NCBI GenBank assembly: GCA_015680685.1
Contig: MNCI01008363.1
Span: 197,702-221,647, forward strand
Direction: 5' to 3'
DNA length: 23,946 nt
Source: Gnetum montanum
Lineage: Eukaryota; Streptophyta; Gnetopsida; Gnetales; Gnetaceae
This document shows positions 1 to 8,924 of the stretch, one piece after another. Every line of letters starts with the position of its first letter. The first letter of the stretch is position 1. A model generated the notes under the pieces. It had not been told where the DNA came from. It saw only the letters and a program-made list of their open reading frames with translations, and ran no database searches. The translations under genes and the position numbers were made by a program.

Positions 1-153
1 CGTGAACCAGTAGGCAAGTTCTCTGCAAATTGGGAAGGCCCTTTCTTGGTGATCGACGTATATGGCAACGGAGCATTCAAGTTAGCAGACGTCAATGGCA
101 ACGAATTAGCAAACCCTGTAAATCATGTATACTTGAAGCGGTATTTCATCTAG
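1..153 (+). CDS. C-terminal end of Ty3/gypsy polyprotein (integrase GPY/F region), partial
   Basis: Frame 1 is open from the first base to a TAG at 151-153, giving 50 codons. The peptide contains NWEGPFLV, then GAFKLADVNGNEL and HVYLKRYF. This is the usual end of plant Ty3/gypsy integrases: the GPY/F module, followed by a 'DxxGxxLxxPxNxxHLKRYY' tail. In the family this module helps integrase multimerise and bind DNA in the pre-integration complex. No internal stop is seen. The start, the catalytic DDE core, RT and protease lie outside the window, so whether the element is intact cannot be judged. Among plant lineages the tail looks most like Tat/Retand; that is judged from motif memory, not alignment. 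Confidence 0.85.
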   Translation, partial: REPVGKFSANWEGPFLVIDVYGNGAFKLADVNGNELANPVNHVYLKRYFI

Positions 154-191
154 CAGCATCTACGGTGTCGACAGTAGGTATGGCATCACCT

Positions 192-570
192 GTCCGCTAC
201 GACGTAAAACTGACACTGATCGTCCGCTACGACGTAAAATTGGCACCAAACGTCCGCTACGACGTTAAACTGGCACTGACCGTCCGCTATGACGTAAAAC
301 TGGCATGCCTTGCTCGCGTCCGCCACGACGCTAAACTGGCAAGCGGTAAGCGTCCGCTACGACGTAAAACTGGCAAGATTGTACAGGTCCGCCAAGACGA
401 AAAACTGGAATCTTTGGCACGCGTCCGCCACGACGCTAAACTGGTAAATGGTAACCGTCCGCTACGACGTAAAACTAGCACTTCTCGGGCTGCCCAGACT
501 TTAAACTGTGACCATGGTCTGCTGAGACTTAAAACCAGTAATACCAGTCTACCAGGACTTAAAACTGGGG
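192..570 (+). repeat. 3' UTR tandem array of about 12 units of 30-36 bp
   Basis: Units start at about 192, 222, 252, 282, 318, 352, 387, 423, 457, 488, 517 and 547. The core is GTCCGCTACGACGTAAAACTGG with variation. The first four are exactly 30 bp apart; later spacings are 29-36 bp and the last three units are the most diverged. The array begins just after the integrase stop and ends at a candidate PPT. An open frame runs through it (repeating VRYDVKL), but only because several unit lengths are multiples of three. Macas and colleagues described such arrays in the 3' UTRs of plant gypsy elements as seeds of satellite DNA. Confidence 0.9.
561..570 (+). other. Candidate polypurine tract of element 1
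   Basis: The purine-rich run AAAACTGGGG is followed directly by TGTACAAATC, a plausible TG-type LTR start. It is the last copy of a motif present in most upstream repeat units. No second LTR is in the window to confirm the boundary. Confidence 0.45.
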
Positions 571-1923
571 TGTACAAATCGATGCCATGTCCAAGAGAGC
601 GTGATCATTCTTGTACAGCTGCACCACAGACGAGGTGGGATGCTGGAACAGTCCCAGTATCGCCACCCTACTGGCATCCTACTGATTCCTCGGATAAGCA
701 AAGAGGCATCTTACTGATCCCTCGGAGATGCCGCCACCACACCCGCCGCAGTGGTGGTACCTCTAGGAGTTTAGCCTCGCCATTCGGAGCCCCGACAAAA
801 TCCTCGACGGTTACGGCCCCGGGAATCTCCGCCAATCATCGCTATCGGACGCCGGCTTCTCAAATTCATCTGGCCGGTTCCTGGTGTAGCCAGTTAGCTG
901 CACTGTGTCTGATGCCTTTTTGGCGAAGATATGCAGTGCCGAATCATCAAGATTGGCAGCTCCGCCCGCGTGTCCCTGCTCCTTCTTTACAGCTCGTTTA
1001 TCTAACATCAGAAAGCATTGGTTTCAAGAACCTCGCCTTCTGTTCATGAGCAATGGTGTCCTCTATTTTCTTTGGTGGTTGCAGGTTACTTGCCTTGGAG
1101 GATGTCGTCCAAAGGTGCGTTCCATCTGAGCAGCAGAGTACAACAGCGTGTTGAAATGGCTGCTTAGGTTTGCCCGACCACTTAGCTCTGCACGTCTACA
1201 CCTCGTACAATCTTACCCTTAACTCTTGTTTTCCTCCATCCCCACCACCCAGTTCCCATACGCAAAACTTACATACGCACGTATTCATCTTGCCGCATTC
1301 ACGCTAGCAGAGACATTGCAGAAAGTGATGCGCAACGCTCCTTTTGCACGCATTCCTGCTATAATCGGTAACAGAGAAACCTTAGGCTGACGCGCTACGC
1401 TCGTCTGAAAGCATTCCTGTTGATCGCGTATTTCATACCCCTGCCATCCATAACGCATTTTGCATTTTCTCTGAACCTGTTTCCAACTCTATCCCTCTAT
1501 CCCCCATACTTGCCAGTCTTGCTCTTCCATTTTGAGAGGGCAATACTTGAGTAGCCATGGATGAACGTTGTTCTTGCTTTGCCAATTTGGTGTTTCGCAT
1601 TCTTTGTCGACGTCTTTCGGGTAATCCCTCCAACCGTCAACAAAGAGGGGCCATTGAAACACCGTGAAAAATTACGGGTCGGCCTTAGGCAAAGATTCGC
1701 AATTCAAGCGAGAGCGCGCTCTAGCTTGGTTCCAGGACAAGTTTATGCTCTATACGCATGGCAGCGTAATGAGTGTAATAAGCTCCAAAATAGTCAAACG
1801 ATGAATCTAGAGAAGCGCAACAGTTTGACGCTTTTCCTCGCGGCGCATAAATAACTTGTTTTTACGCTCGTTACGCGGCGGTGCGTACCATTGCATATGT
1901 TATCATTCAAGTTGCACATTGTT

Positions 1924-2108
1924 TTACGCTTCACTACGCACAGCTGCGTAGTGAGCGTAAGGCATACATTGTTTACGCTTCATTACGCGCAGCTGCGTAG
2001 TGAGCGTAACTTATACATTGCTTACGCTTCATCACGCGCAACTGCGTAGTGAGCGTAAAGTTGTACATTGTTTACGCTTTGACACGCGCAACTGCGTAGT
2101 GAGCGTAA
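1924..2108 (+). repeat. Array of four 49-bp units, each an imperfect palindrome
   Basis: Hairpin units lie at 1924-1960, 1973-2009, 2022-2058 and 2072-2108, a period of 49-50 bp. Each has a left arm of the type TTACGCTTCACTACGCA, a 4-base loop and a right arm TGCGTAGTGAGCGTAA. The first unit has a 16-bp stem with one bulged T; units 3 and 4 have a few mismatches. A partial copy precedes at 1860-1888, and a decayed hairpin follows at about 2140-2180. Units are joined by a spacer containing TACATTG. Confidence 0.9.
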
Positions 2109-2355
2109 AGCAACTCTGAGCTTATTGTTTTTACACCAGATTACGCTCATACACGCAACGCAACGCGAATGAGTGTAATACAGCCTGAAAGCAATTAAAG
2201 CACGCTCAGCATGTGCCTACTCTTCACACACACAACACGCAAACAAGCGTGTTGTGCATAGTCATAGTCTGACTTAAAAGATCATGCCAGTAGGGCCCGC
2301 AATATCCGGGACCCACATCATCAGGGTTGAGCCTTTTCCACGAAGCGTCGCGGCC

Positions 2356-2363
2356 TATAAATA
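2356..2363 (+). promoter_or_regulatory. TATA box of element 1 LTR
   Basis: TATAAATA sits in a GCCTATAAATACC context that recurs in the other LTRs of this window. Transcription would start about 30 bp downstream, near 2390. Confidence 0.6.
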
Positions 2364-3081
2364 CCCCAGTTGACAGAGATACAGGGGTTGGCAAATCAGA
2401 GAAGCAAAAAGCATATTTCTGAGCACCAGAGCATTTAGCACTTTGGAGCAAAGATACAGAAAACAGCGCTTTGGCAATCGTGGACATCATCACCTTACAG
2501 CCGAAGCAGAGTACAGTTCGATTTGAGCACCGGTGATAGGAGCAATCTTTCTGCTGAAAGGACTCTGTCAATCAGAAACAGTTGATCGGTAAACGTCAAA
2601 GCTTGGCCTGCCTTGCATCTCAGCTTTAGCTCACGAGGTAGATTAGACTTCTGTTTAGACCGTTTTGCTTATTATTCTGTGCTTGTTTCACATCTTGTAA
2701 TCGGGGATTCCCCAGTGTAATTTCTCATAAGAAATATACATTTGTAAGTCAAAGCGCAGATCTTGAAACTTCGAGCTTCTCTTATGTCAACCCCCCTTTT
2801 ATCGTGTTTAGCATTATCGCCGTTGCAATCCAACTACATCGTTTTCCCCTCGTTTTACCACTCTTCGAAACATATCACTTTCTCTCCACGTAATTTTCAC
2901 CGTTTTACCGACCCGTAAGTCCCTGTCTGATCGACAAGACCATTCAGGGCGCCGCGGATTCGTTTTTCCAGCATAGCCCTCGCGCGGATCCATGGCTAAA
3001 ACTGTGTACGTCGGAATCTCGATCGGTATTCCCAGCTGCCGACGTTTTCTGTCGTTACAACACCCAATCATACAAATCACA

Positions 3082-3909
3082 AGTGTTCATGCATGATCCA
3101 GTTGAATTTCATGGATGGAACTAGTTGTGGCATCTAGATCGTTATGCCTTGATTGTAGTTCATTGTCTTACCACTTGGACTAGTGGTAGCTTTGTCACGT
3201 ATGGTTTAGTCTAAGATGAGGCATATGATGGTTGATGTTGTTGTGGCTTTATGCTACTCCTAATGATAATAGAGAAATTAATTATTTAATCTAATTAATG
3301 AAAAGATAAATGTTAAACTAGCCTATGGGGAATGAGTGTCCATTCATAGCTTGCCAAGCACTACACTATTTGGTGAACCAAGCAACAATGCAACTGGGAT
3401 TACCAAGTGAATAAGTATTTACACTCAAAACTGGTTGCACTCATTCTACCAAGTCATTAACTTGCATGAAAATGTAAGTATTAACTAAGTACATGAAACA
3501 TAAATTCCATGGAAAGTAAATCTAATCTAAGTCAAAGTAATGCAATGAATAAGAATCAATCTTGATCTTATTATTGTTCATGAAATGTGTCTAGGTACAT
3601 TACCACTCAAATAAGACACCATACAATTGACTCATATCCACACTACGAGCACTTACTTACTATTCTCTAAGATTATGGAATAAAACTACAAGAGTTCGGC
3701 TACTCTATTGACAAAAGAATAGGATGAATCATGCACCTAAGTGTTGTATTTATAGGCAGGCACACATCTGGCAATATCGAATATCTGATGTCATAGGTTG
3801 TGCCCTAATATCATATACATGATATCACAACTCCGATATCAGGCCTAAGATATCATATCCTTGATATTGGATACCCAATATCTTAGCCTATGAAAAACAC
3901 AATTTATTA
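3082..3909 (-). mobile_element. Element 2: LTR of the TGATGA family, minus strand, interrupted by element 1
   Basis: Read on the minus strand, this segment matches the LTRs at 4463-5325, 12395-13237 and 18426-19287. Shared marks are the GATATC-rich U3, a TATA box at 3747-3754, and the U5 phrase for 'CTAGATRCCACAACTAG ... CATGCATGAA' near 3090-3140. The right edge (minus-strand start) aligns with a decayed TGATGAATCGTG-like start at 3909. The last roughly 55 bp of the LTR are missing at 3082 because element 1 inserted there. No PPT or PBS is clear beside it, so it may be a solo LTR or part of an element whose remainder lies left of the window. Confidence 0.75.
3747..3754 (-). promoter_or_regulatory. 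TATA box of element 2 LTR
   Basis: Minus-strand TATAAATA in GCCTATAAATAC, the same context as in the related LTRs. Confidence 0.55.
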
Positions 3910-4189
3910 CCAAAATATTCATTTCCTAGAGATGTTGACGGGTGTTGGAACCCCAAAAACATTGTAATATTATTCAATTAGAACTTTATAACTCAGCATT
4001 ACCCACTAGAATTAAACACATGACTTGGAGTTTCAAATTAAAACTCTTATCACTAGGCTAACACCTAATTGTTTAAATACTCATTTCTTCTTTACTATCA
4101 TAATCAACAAAATATGTTAAGCTTTGGACTTATCTTTTATTGACGTTGAATTATAGTTAAAAGACATTGTTGTTATCATTGCTTTCCTA
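3910..4189. other. AT-rich stretch without recognisable content
   Basis: This lies between element 2 and a gypsy pol scrap. No credible frame or repeat is seen. It is probably decayed gypsy DNA continuous with the pol fragment that follows, but nothing in it proves that. Confidence 0.3.
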
Positions 4190-4462
4190 GACATCACTAA
4201 GGATGATTTGTTTTCCCATTATTATCTCTATTTTCTTGATTAAAAACCATCTTTAACAAATGATTATTTAGCTGATATGACCATACTCAACAACAAAGGT
4301 GGAGAAAAGACACTCCAACTTAGTGCCCTACTTTCCCAAGATCTTAAGGAAACCATTTTAGCCATCCTTCAAAAGCATTCAACTCCTATTGCTTGGGGCT
4401 ATAGTGACATGCCTATTTTTGATCCTAAATTAGTCCAACATAATATCATTTTGAAGAAAGAT
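4190..4462 (+). pseudogene. Fragment of Ty3/gypsy pol: protease-RT linker
   Basis: An open stretch from 4277 (readable from about 4244, just after a stop) contains LSALLSQDLKETILAILQKH, then PIAWGYSDMPIFDP and VQHNIILKK. In plant gypsy polyproteins the segment just before reverse transcriptase reads '...LLREYKDVFAWSYEDMPGLDPxIVQHxL', so the match is convincing although short. The frame is cut at 4462 by insertion of element 3. After the matching target duplication at 13238-13242 the sequence does not continue as RT, so the fragment was already truncated, or joined another repeat, before that insertion. It belongs to an element unrelated to the TGATGA family, which lacks RT in this window. Confidence 0.55.
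4458..4462 (+). repeat. Target-site duplication of element 3, left copy (AAGAT)
   Basis: AAGAT precedes the left LTR start TGATGAATC and is repeated exactly after the right LTR at 13238-13242. Five base pairs is the normal duplication size for Ty3/gypsy integrases. Confidence 0.9.
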
Positions 4463-5325
4463 TGATGAATCATGATTCATCAAGCTACGATATTGGACCC
4501 CTAATATCGAATCCACAATATCAGGTACACGATATTGCAACCCAAATAACAATATTAAATACAAGATATCATGACTCTTGTGTGAGCCTATAAATACACA
4601 TGTAGGCACACAAGAGGAGTTAGTCTTTTAAGTTTTAGAAGTCAGTTAGAGTAGAGTCTTTTTGTCATTCTTTTCCTCTCAACCCTTTCTTCCAGTGCAT
4701 TCCCACAGTGTGATGATTGTAATTGTATGACACCTTTATTCGAGTGTGACGTACTTGGATATGCACATGACTGAAAATAATGATCGAGATTACTTCATCA
4801 TTACAGCATTCACTTAGCTTAATTATTTAATTGTTATTGTTATTTATTTCCTTCATAGTTAATATCTCTTTACCCTAAACTCCTTAAACATGGAATGAGT
4901 ATGACTTAATCATGAGCATTCAAGTGTGACTACTTGGTATCCCAATAGCGTACCTAGGCCATGCGCTTGATAATCCCAGTAGTAGTCGTGCACAAGGTCC
5001 AAGCTGTGTATGGATGATTAAGGAACAAATGCTCATCGCACTTAGGCTAGCTTAGATTCTCTCTCCCTTTTCCTCCTAGCTTAATTAAAGTTATTTTCCA
5101 TTGCCTCTAGGAGTAGCACTAGGTTAGAAACTACATCATACACCTCACTCTGGACTAAACCATACGTGACAAAGCAAATACTAGTCCAGGTGGGAAGATA
5201 GCGAACTACGATCAGAGAGTAACTATCTAGATACCACAACTAGCCCGTGTATGGAGTTCAACTAGATTATGCATGAAATACTCATATTCATATGGTTGAG
5301 TATAGGGGTACCTCGCCACTCATCA
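4463..5325 (+). mobile_element. 5' LTR of element 3
   Basis: It begins with a perfect 20-bp palindrome (4463-4482, half-site TGATGAATCA) and ends CACTCATCA. U3 carries about six ATATC/ATATT boxes spaced roughly 14-20 bp between 4488 and 4572, then a TATA box at 4589-4596. It aligns along its length to 12395-13237, which lacks a short stretch corresponding to about 5185-5200. Confidence 0.92.
4589..4596 (+). promoter_or_regulatory. TATA box of element 3 5' LTR
   Basis: TATAAATA in GCCTATAAATACACATG, preserved identically in the 3' LTR at 12520-12527. It would drive the full-length genomic RNA. Confidence 0.65.
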
Positions 5326-5326
5326 T

Positions 5327-5345
5327 TGACACCATTGCCAGGGAC
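5327..5345 (+). other. Primer-binding site, tRNA-Asp type
   Basis: TGACACCATTGCCAGGGAC starts one base after the LTR. It matches the canonical plant tRNA-Asp(GUC) primer site TGGCGCCGTTGCCGGGGAC except for four G-to-A changes, at least three of them at former CpG sites. tRNA-Asp priming is typical of the Athila branch of plant gypsy elements. The decay pattern points to methylation-driven deamination. Confidence 0.8.
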
Positions 5346-5475
5346 GGTGCTAGTTATTTGGATTAGTTACATCATATAAGATTGCTGTAGCAAAGCCTTG
5401 ATGATATATCTTTCAGGAAAAAATATAATAAATAATAATAATAATTGCAATTAAATCACACACAAATTCACAACC
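5346..5475 (+). other. Leader between PBS and gag
   Basis: An AT-rich untranslated leader with an AATAATAATAAT run near 5430. Packaging signals would be expected here, but none can be pointed to. Confidence 0.4.
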
Positions 5476-7504
5476 ATGTCTCTCTCACAAGACTATGATA
5501 ATGCAACAACAAGTATGGAAATTCATTGGAGAACCAACGAATTATATAATGATGAAGATGAAGTTTGGAGTACCCAATCTGATGTAGGGGCTTCCTATGA
5601 ACATAAACGAAGACAACATCATCCCAACTCATGAATGCATAACATACCTAGTGACGATGAACCCCTACTAGACACTACAAGCCTAATGGAAATACAAGAG
5701 GCTATTCGAATATCCTACAAGCATCACAAGGAAAGCCGTCTACCCAAGCTTGACTTAAACAACTTTCCCAAATTCTTAGGAGGCTATGAATTAGATCTGC
5801 AACAACATTTATGAGCCTTCTACAATGCCTATGCATGGAATAATATTGATAATGGATGGAAAAAACTTAATCTCTTTCCTCTGACACTAATTGGCCAAGC
5901 AAAAGTATGGTATAGGTCCTTAAAACCAAAATCAATTTGACATTGGCCAACAATGGTAGAACTCTTCAATGAAATATATCAAACATACGCAAGAGTGTCA
6001 GCCTTGAGGAGACAAATCCAAGAGTGGAAACAAGTGCAACATGAACCCTTGGACATGGCCTTAGAAAGATATTATGCATTATTAAACAATTGCCCAGGCC
6101 ACGAGTTCTCTAAGGAAAGGCTACTGTACCACATTATTGATGGGATCCATAATGAAACAAGGGAAACCTTAGGGATGTATGCCCGGGGTCAACTATATGA
6201 GCTACAAACCCATCAATTTCAAGAGCTTATCAAGTGGGTAGCAAAAGAAGAAGGAGAAATGGCTAAATGGGAGAATGCTAAAAAATCTTAATAGACCCAA
6301 AAATCAACAAGGGCCCATGATAATAAAAGGAGAAATCAACTCACCTCAAGGAGGTGGAACCATCTTTGCCAACACTACAATCATTGGATGAAATTAAGGC
6401 AAAGATCAATAAGATGATGGAATGGACGCATAAAAAGTGTGGAGAATATGCCAACATTATTGGAGGTAGAGTCATGATGAACTAAGAAGCAGGAAAAAAT
6501 ACCCTCAGACAATCAAAAAGAAGGGTAAAAAAAATAAGACCTCAATTGCCAATCATACATATCAATGCAACATTTGCCTATACAATCAACCCAAGGGCCA
6601 ATGTCCAATCTTGTCACATTTACAGGAGCATTGGGAAAGAGTGTTACATATAGAGTTCATACAGAGATACTGTGTTCGATCACAGTGGCAACAATTCCAA
6701 TCGTGGGGGAGGCCACCCCCAAACTGGTTACACCCTTCATACCATCCGAACCTAAGTGCTTATCAAGTTTAACATCTTGTTTCCCCAACTAGGTCAACAT
6801 CCTCTATCTCACCATATTATTATCATTCTCCTCAATACTATCAACCCATATCCTCTCCAATAGGACCACCACCTCATGTACATTACACTTCTCCACAACT
6901 TCAACATTCTCATCCTTCACCTCCTTCTACATCGCCACTAAGTGTTCCAGAAGGGTTTTCACCACAGCAGCAACCCACGAATATTACTTGTGCTTCTACA
7001 AACAACAGCAGTGGGAACTCTCCTCAACATCAAATACACCCCTTCTTTTGGCATGACTATAAGAAGGGATAGCACAATTTTAAGCCCACTACATCCTCCA
7101 ACTCAGCACAAGTCCAACACTATGGTGGATCTTCCTCTTCAAACCCAATGCCTCATGTTACTTTATCAGGGCCACCACTCAATAGTCCAACAACTATGGG
7201 GCCCAATGAATATAGCCACATGGGGAGATATGTTGATCCTTGCATACCACCTTATGGTCATGGATGCTATAGTGGGTCAACCACTCATTAATTAACTACA
7301 TACTATAAATTTCCCCACTATGCTTACTATAATCAAGTGTGTGAACCCCACTCGGGGTACGTTCCAACCACCACATCAAAAAACACCTAGTGGTTCGGAT
7401 ATGACCAAATCCCAATATGTCCAACATGCAAGGATCCCAACTTTTCATTTATTAATCCTCACTATGCTCAACCATTTAGTTATGGGGGGTATCCTCCATT
7501 CTAA
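5476..7504 (+). pseudogene. gag pseudogene of element 3 (capsid, zinc-knuckle-like motif, Tyr/Pro/Ser-rich tail)
   Basis: The ATG at 5476 opens frame 1, which runs to a TAA at 6289-6291 with TGA stops at 5632, 5812 and 5938. The capsid (retrotrans_gag-type) signature spans about 5740-6270: LFPLTLIGQAKVWYRSL, then RYYALLNNCPGHEFSKE and ETRETLGMYARGQL, as in Athila/Tat gags. The frame then shifts and continues in frame 2 from about 6550. There a CNIC...C...H...H cluster (6566-6630) resembles a degenerate zinc knuckle, followed by a tail extremely rich in Y, P, S, Q, H and G to a TAA at 7502-7504, with stops at about 7062 and 7289 among others. The total is about 675 codons. Gag would form the particle that packages the RNA; this copy cannot make it. 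Confidence 0.85.
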
Positions 7505-8819
7505 CAAGCAGGACTAATAAATATTTTTCATTTTCTTCAGTTTTACAATTTTTTGTTTTCCATTTTTTCATTTTTCAATTTATTGTTTTGTCTTTTTGTC
7601 TTTTTCATCTTTTTATAAGTAATCTCATCTACGAATAAAACACTCATGTGACTCGTTGGTTGAGGTGTTGTTCTATGCTCTCAAGTCTTGGGTAACTAAT
7701 TATTTGAACAATGAGCCCACAACATCCATCCATCCATTCTATTAATAAGAGGCTCTACCCTAGGTACAATGATATTCCTAATCATTAAAACTTAAAGTAA
7801 CCTTGTGTTATTGTACCCAAAGCCAAGAAGGATGGACCAAGAGGGAATGACTAGGGTGTGACATCAAGGGGATTTGTGGATTTTCTTTGGTGACATTTGT
7901 AGGAGTTATCATGCAGCTTGGTTGTACTAAGATCCTTGTAGATCTAATGAAAAATGGAAGTAAGAGTAATCAAAAGGTACTCAACCAGAAAAAAATAATA
8001 ATGCTAATCTAGGGGATCCCACTGGAAAGACATGCACCCATGCCTGAAGGTAGGCAGCTTCTCTGGATAAGGTAATACATCAAAAAAGAATTGAGTGCCA
8101 CAAAGCATAATCACTCCTTCCTTGAACAAAATTCCAAGTGATCGTATGCCTTGCTATCATGGTGCTCTTATGGTTGTCCATCATTGGATGAAGCAATGTG
8201 ATGTCACTGATCAGAGGAATGGACTCCTGATTTTGAAGTGACGGTTCATGACACCCTAATCATGCCTTACACATAGGATTCAATATGCCCTGAGTTAGTT
8301 ACCTCATGTCCTAATCTCTGTAATCCCTTCTACAATTCACCTCACCTCACTATTCATGTATTTGTGACTCGTGTCTTATGTAGCATTGAATTCATACCTC
8401 ATTACAGTGGTATCTACATGTTTGTGTTTTGTGAAACTAGTGTGGATTACATTTAACCCTTCTAGTGCCTACGGACATTTTAAGGTGTGGTTTCGTAAGG
8501 GCATTATTGGTAGGAACCTGCTTTGGGGAGGACCCACTTGTGTAACCCTTGTAATTTGCACTCGTAACACATCTCCCACACATCATCTTATACCCTCCAA
8601 GTATTACCAACAATCTTCTTTCCCTTATCATCCTTCCAGCTCAAACATTTCTATGAGCCAACACATGTCCTTTTTTCCTGATACTCTTCATTACTTTCAT
8701 TGTCAGATTTTACATCATTATATTTCTTGTGCCTTCAAGACTAGTTTATATTACCCTGGACCCTTTCCATTAACCTAAAGTCCTCAGTTTATACCTTGGA
8801 GTTTCAAAAATTTATAAAT
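7505..8819 (+). other. Family-conserved non-coding region after gag in element 3
   Basis: A T-rich tract (about 7525-7620) follows the gag stop. Relatives in the window have the same T-rich tract after their own last coding segment. Three short blocks are conserved with the other copies: about 7853-7885, 8021-8052 and 8497-8545. A frame open at 8371-8778 crosses the third block, but it is not conserved as protein in the relatives, so I treat the region as non-coding. Protease, RT and integrase would be expected in this position and are absent. Confidence 0.6.
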
Positions 8820-8850
8820 TTTTCTAAGTACCCTATTTTCGATAGGACTC

Positions 8851-8924
8851 GATATCAGGTCAACCGCAATATCGCATCCTTACAATCTATATATATGGAA
8901 GACCCACCCCCACCCCCCCACCCC
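8851..8924 (+). promoter_or_regulatory. Candidate internal promoter for ORF2, with G-quadruplex-prone tract
   Basis: Two boxes of the LTR U3 type (GATATC at 8851 and AATATCG near 8869) are followed by TATATATAT at 8888-8896. Next come four C-runs of 3, 5, 7 and 4 bases, each separated by a single A (8903-8924). The minus strand would therefore carry four G-runs with one-base loops, an ideal quadruplex. An RNA starting about 30 bp after the TATA box would begin inside this tract, about 500 bp before ORF2. Function is inferred from position only. Confidence 0.4.

Larger units (their letters stand above)
1..3081 (+). mobile_element. Element 1: 3' part of a Tat-like Ty3/gypsy LTR retrotransposon
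   Basis: The segment runs from the end of an integrase reading frame through a tandem-repeat 3' UTR and a polypurine tract into a probable 3' LTR. It stops at 3081 in ...CACA, where the sequence changes abruptly to a minus-strand LTR of another family, so the element is nested inside that LTR. The 5' LTR, gag and most of pol lie left of the window. It is clearly richer in CpG than the rest of the window, which fits a younger, less deaminated insertion. The Tat assignment rests on the integrase end and on the repeat-bearing 3' UTR, a layout known for Ogre and other plant gypsy elements. Confidence 0.75.
571..3081 (+). mobile_element. Probable 3' LTR of element 1
   Basis: The right end (...AATCACA at 3075-3081) is well supported because sequence homologous to another LTR family begins at 3082. 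The left end is inferred from the PPT at 561-570 and the TGT start. U3 would run to about 2385 and holds a hairpin-repeat array. A TATA box lies at 2356-2363, and the downstream part, including a CT-rich stretch near 2790, would be R-U5. No credible protein-coding frame is seen; short open frames on both strands match nothing recognised. Confidence 0.5.

Noticed and set aside
192-570. CRISPR-like array of short repeats
   Set aside because: Units are directly adjacent with no unique spacers of constant length, and the context is a plant retrotransposon 3' UTR.
30-1049. Long plus-strand open frame of 339 codons
   Set aside because: It is out of frame with the true integrase end, then runs through the 3' UTR tandem repeats and into the LTR. 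Its repetitive peptide comes from unit lengths divisible by three, not from a gene.
1433-3080. Several open frames of 60-115 codons on both strands in the element 1 LTR
   Set aside because: They lie inside an LTR with a promoter and hairpin array, overlap one another, and show no recognisable motif.
8371-8778. 135-codon plus-strand open frame in element 3
   Set aside because: It crosses a conserved non-coding block, but the corresponding regions of elements 5 and 6 do not preserve the peptide. The overlapping minus-strand frame is equally unsupported.
8888-8896. Start of an internal solo LTR within element 3
   Set aside because: The GATATC boxes and TATA resemble an LTR U3, but the U5 phrases and the CTCATCA end do not follow, so I list it only as a candidate promoter.
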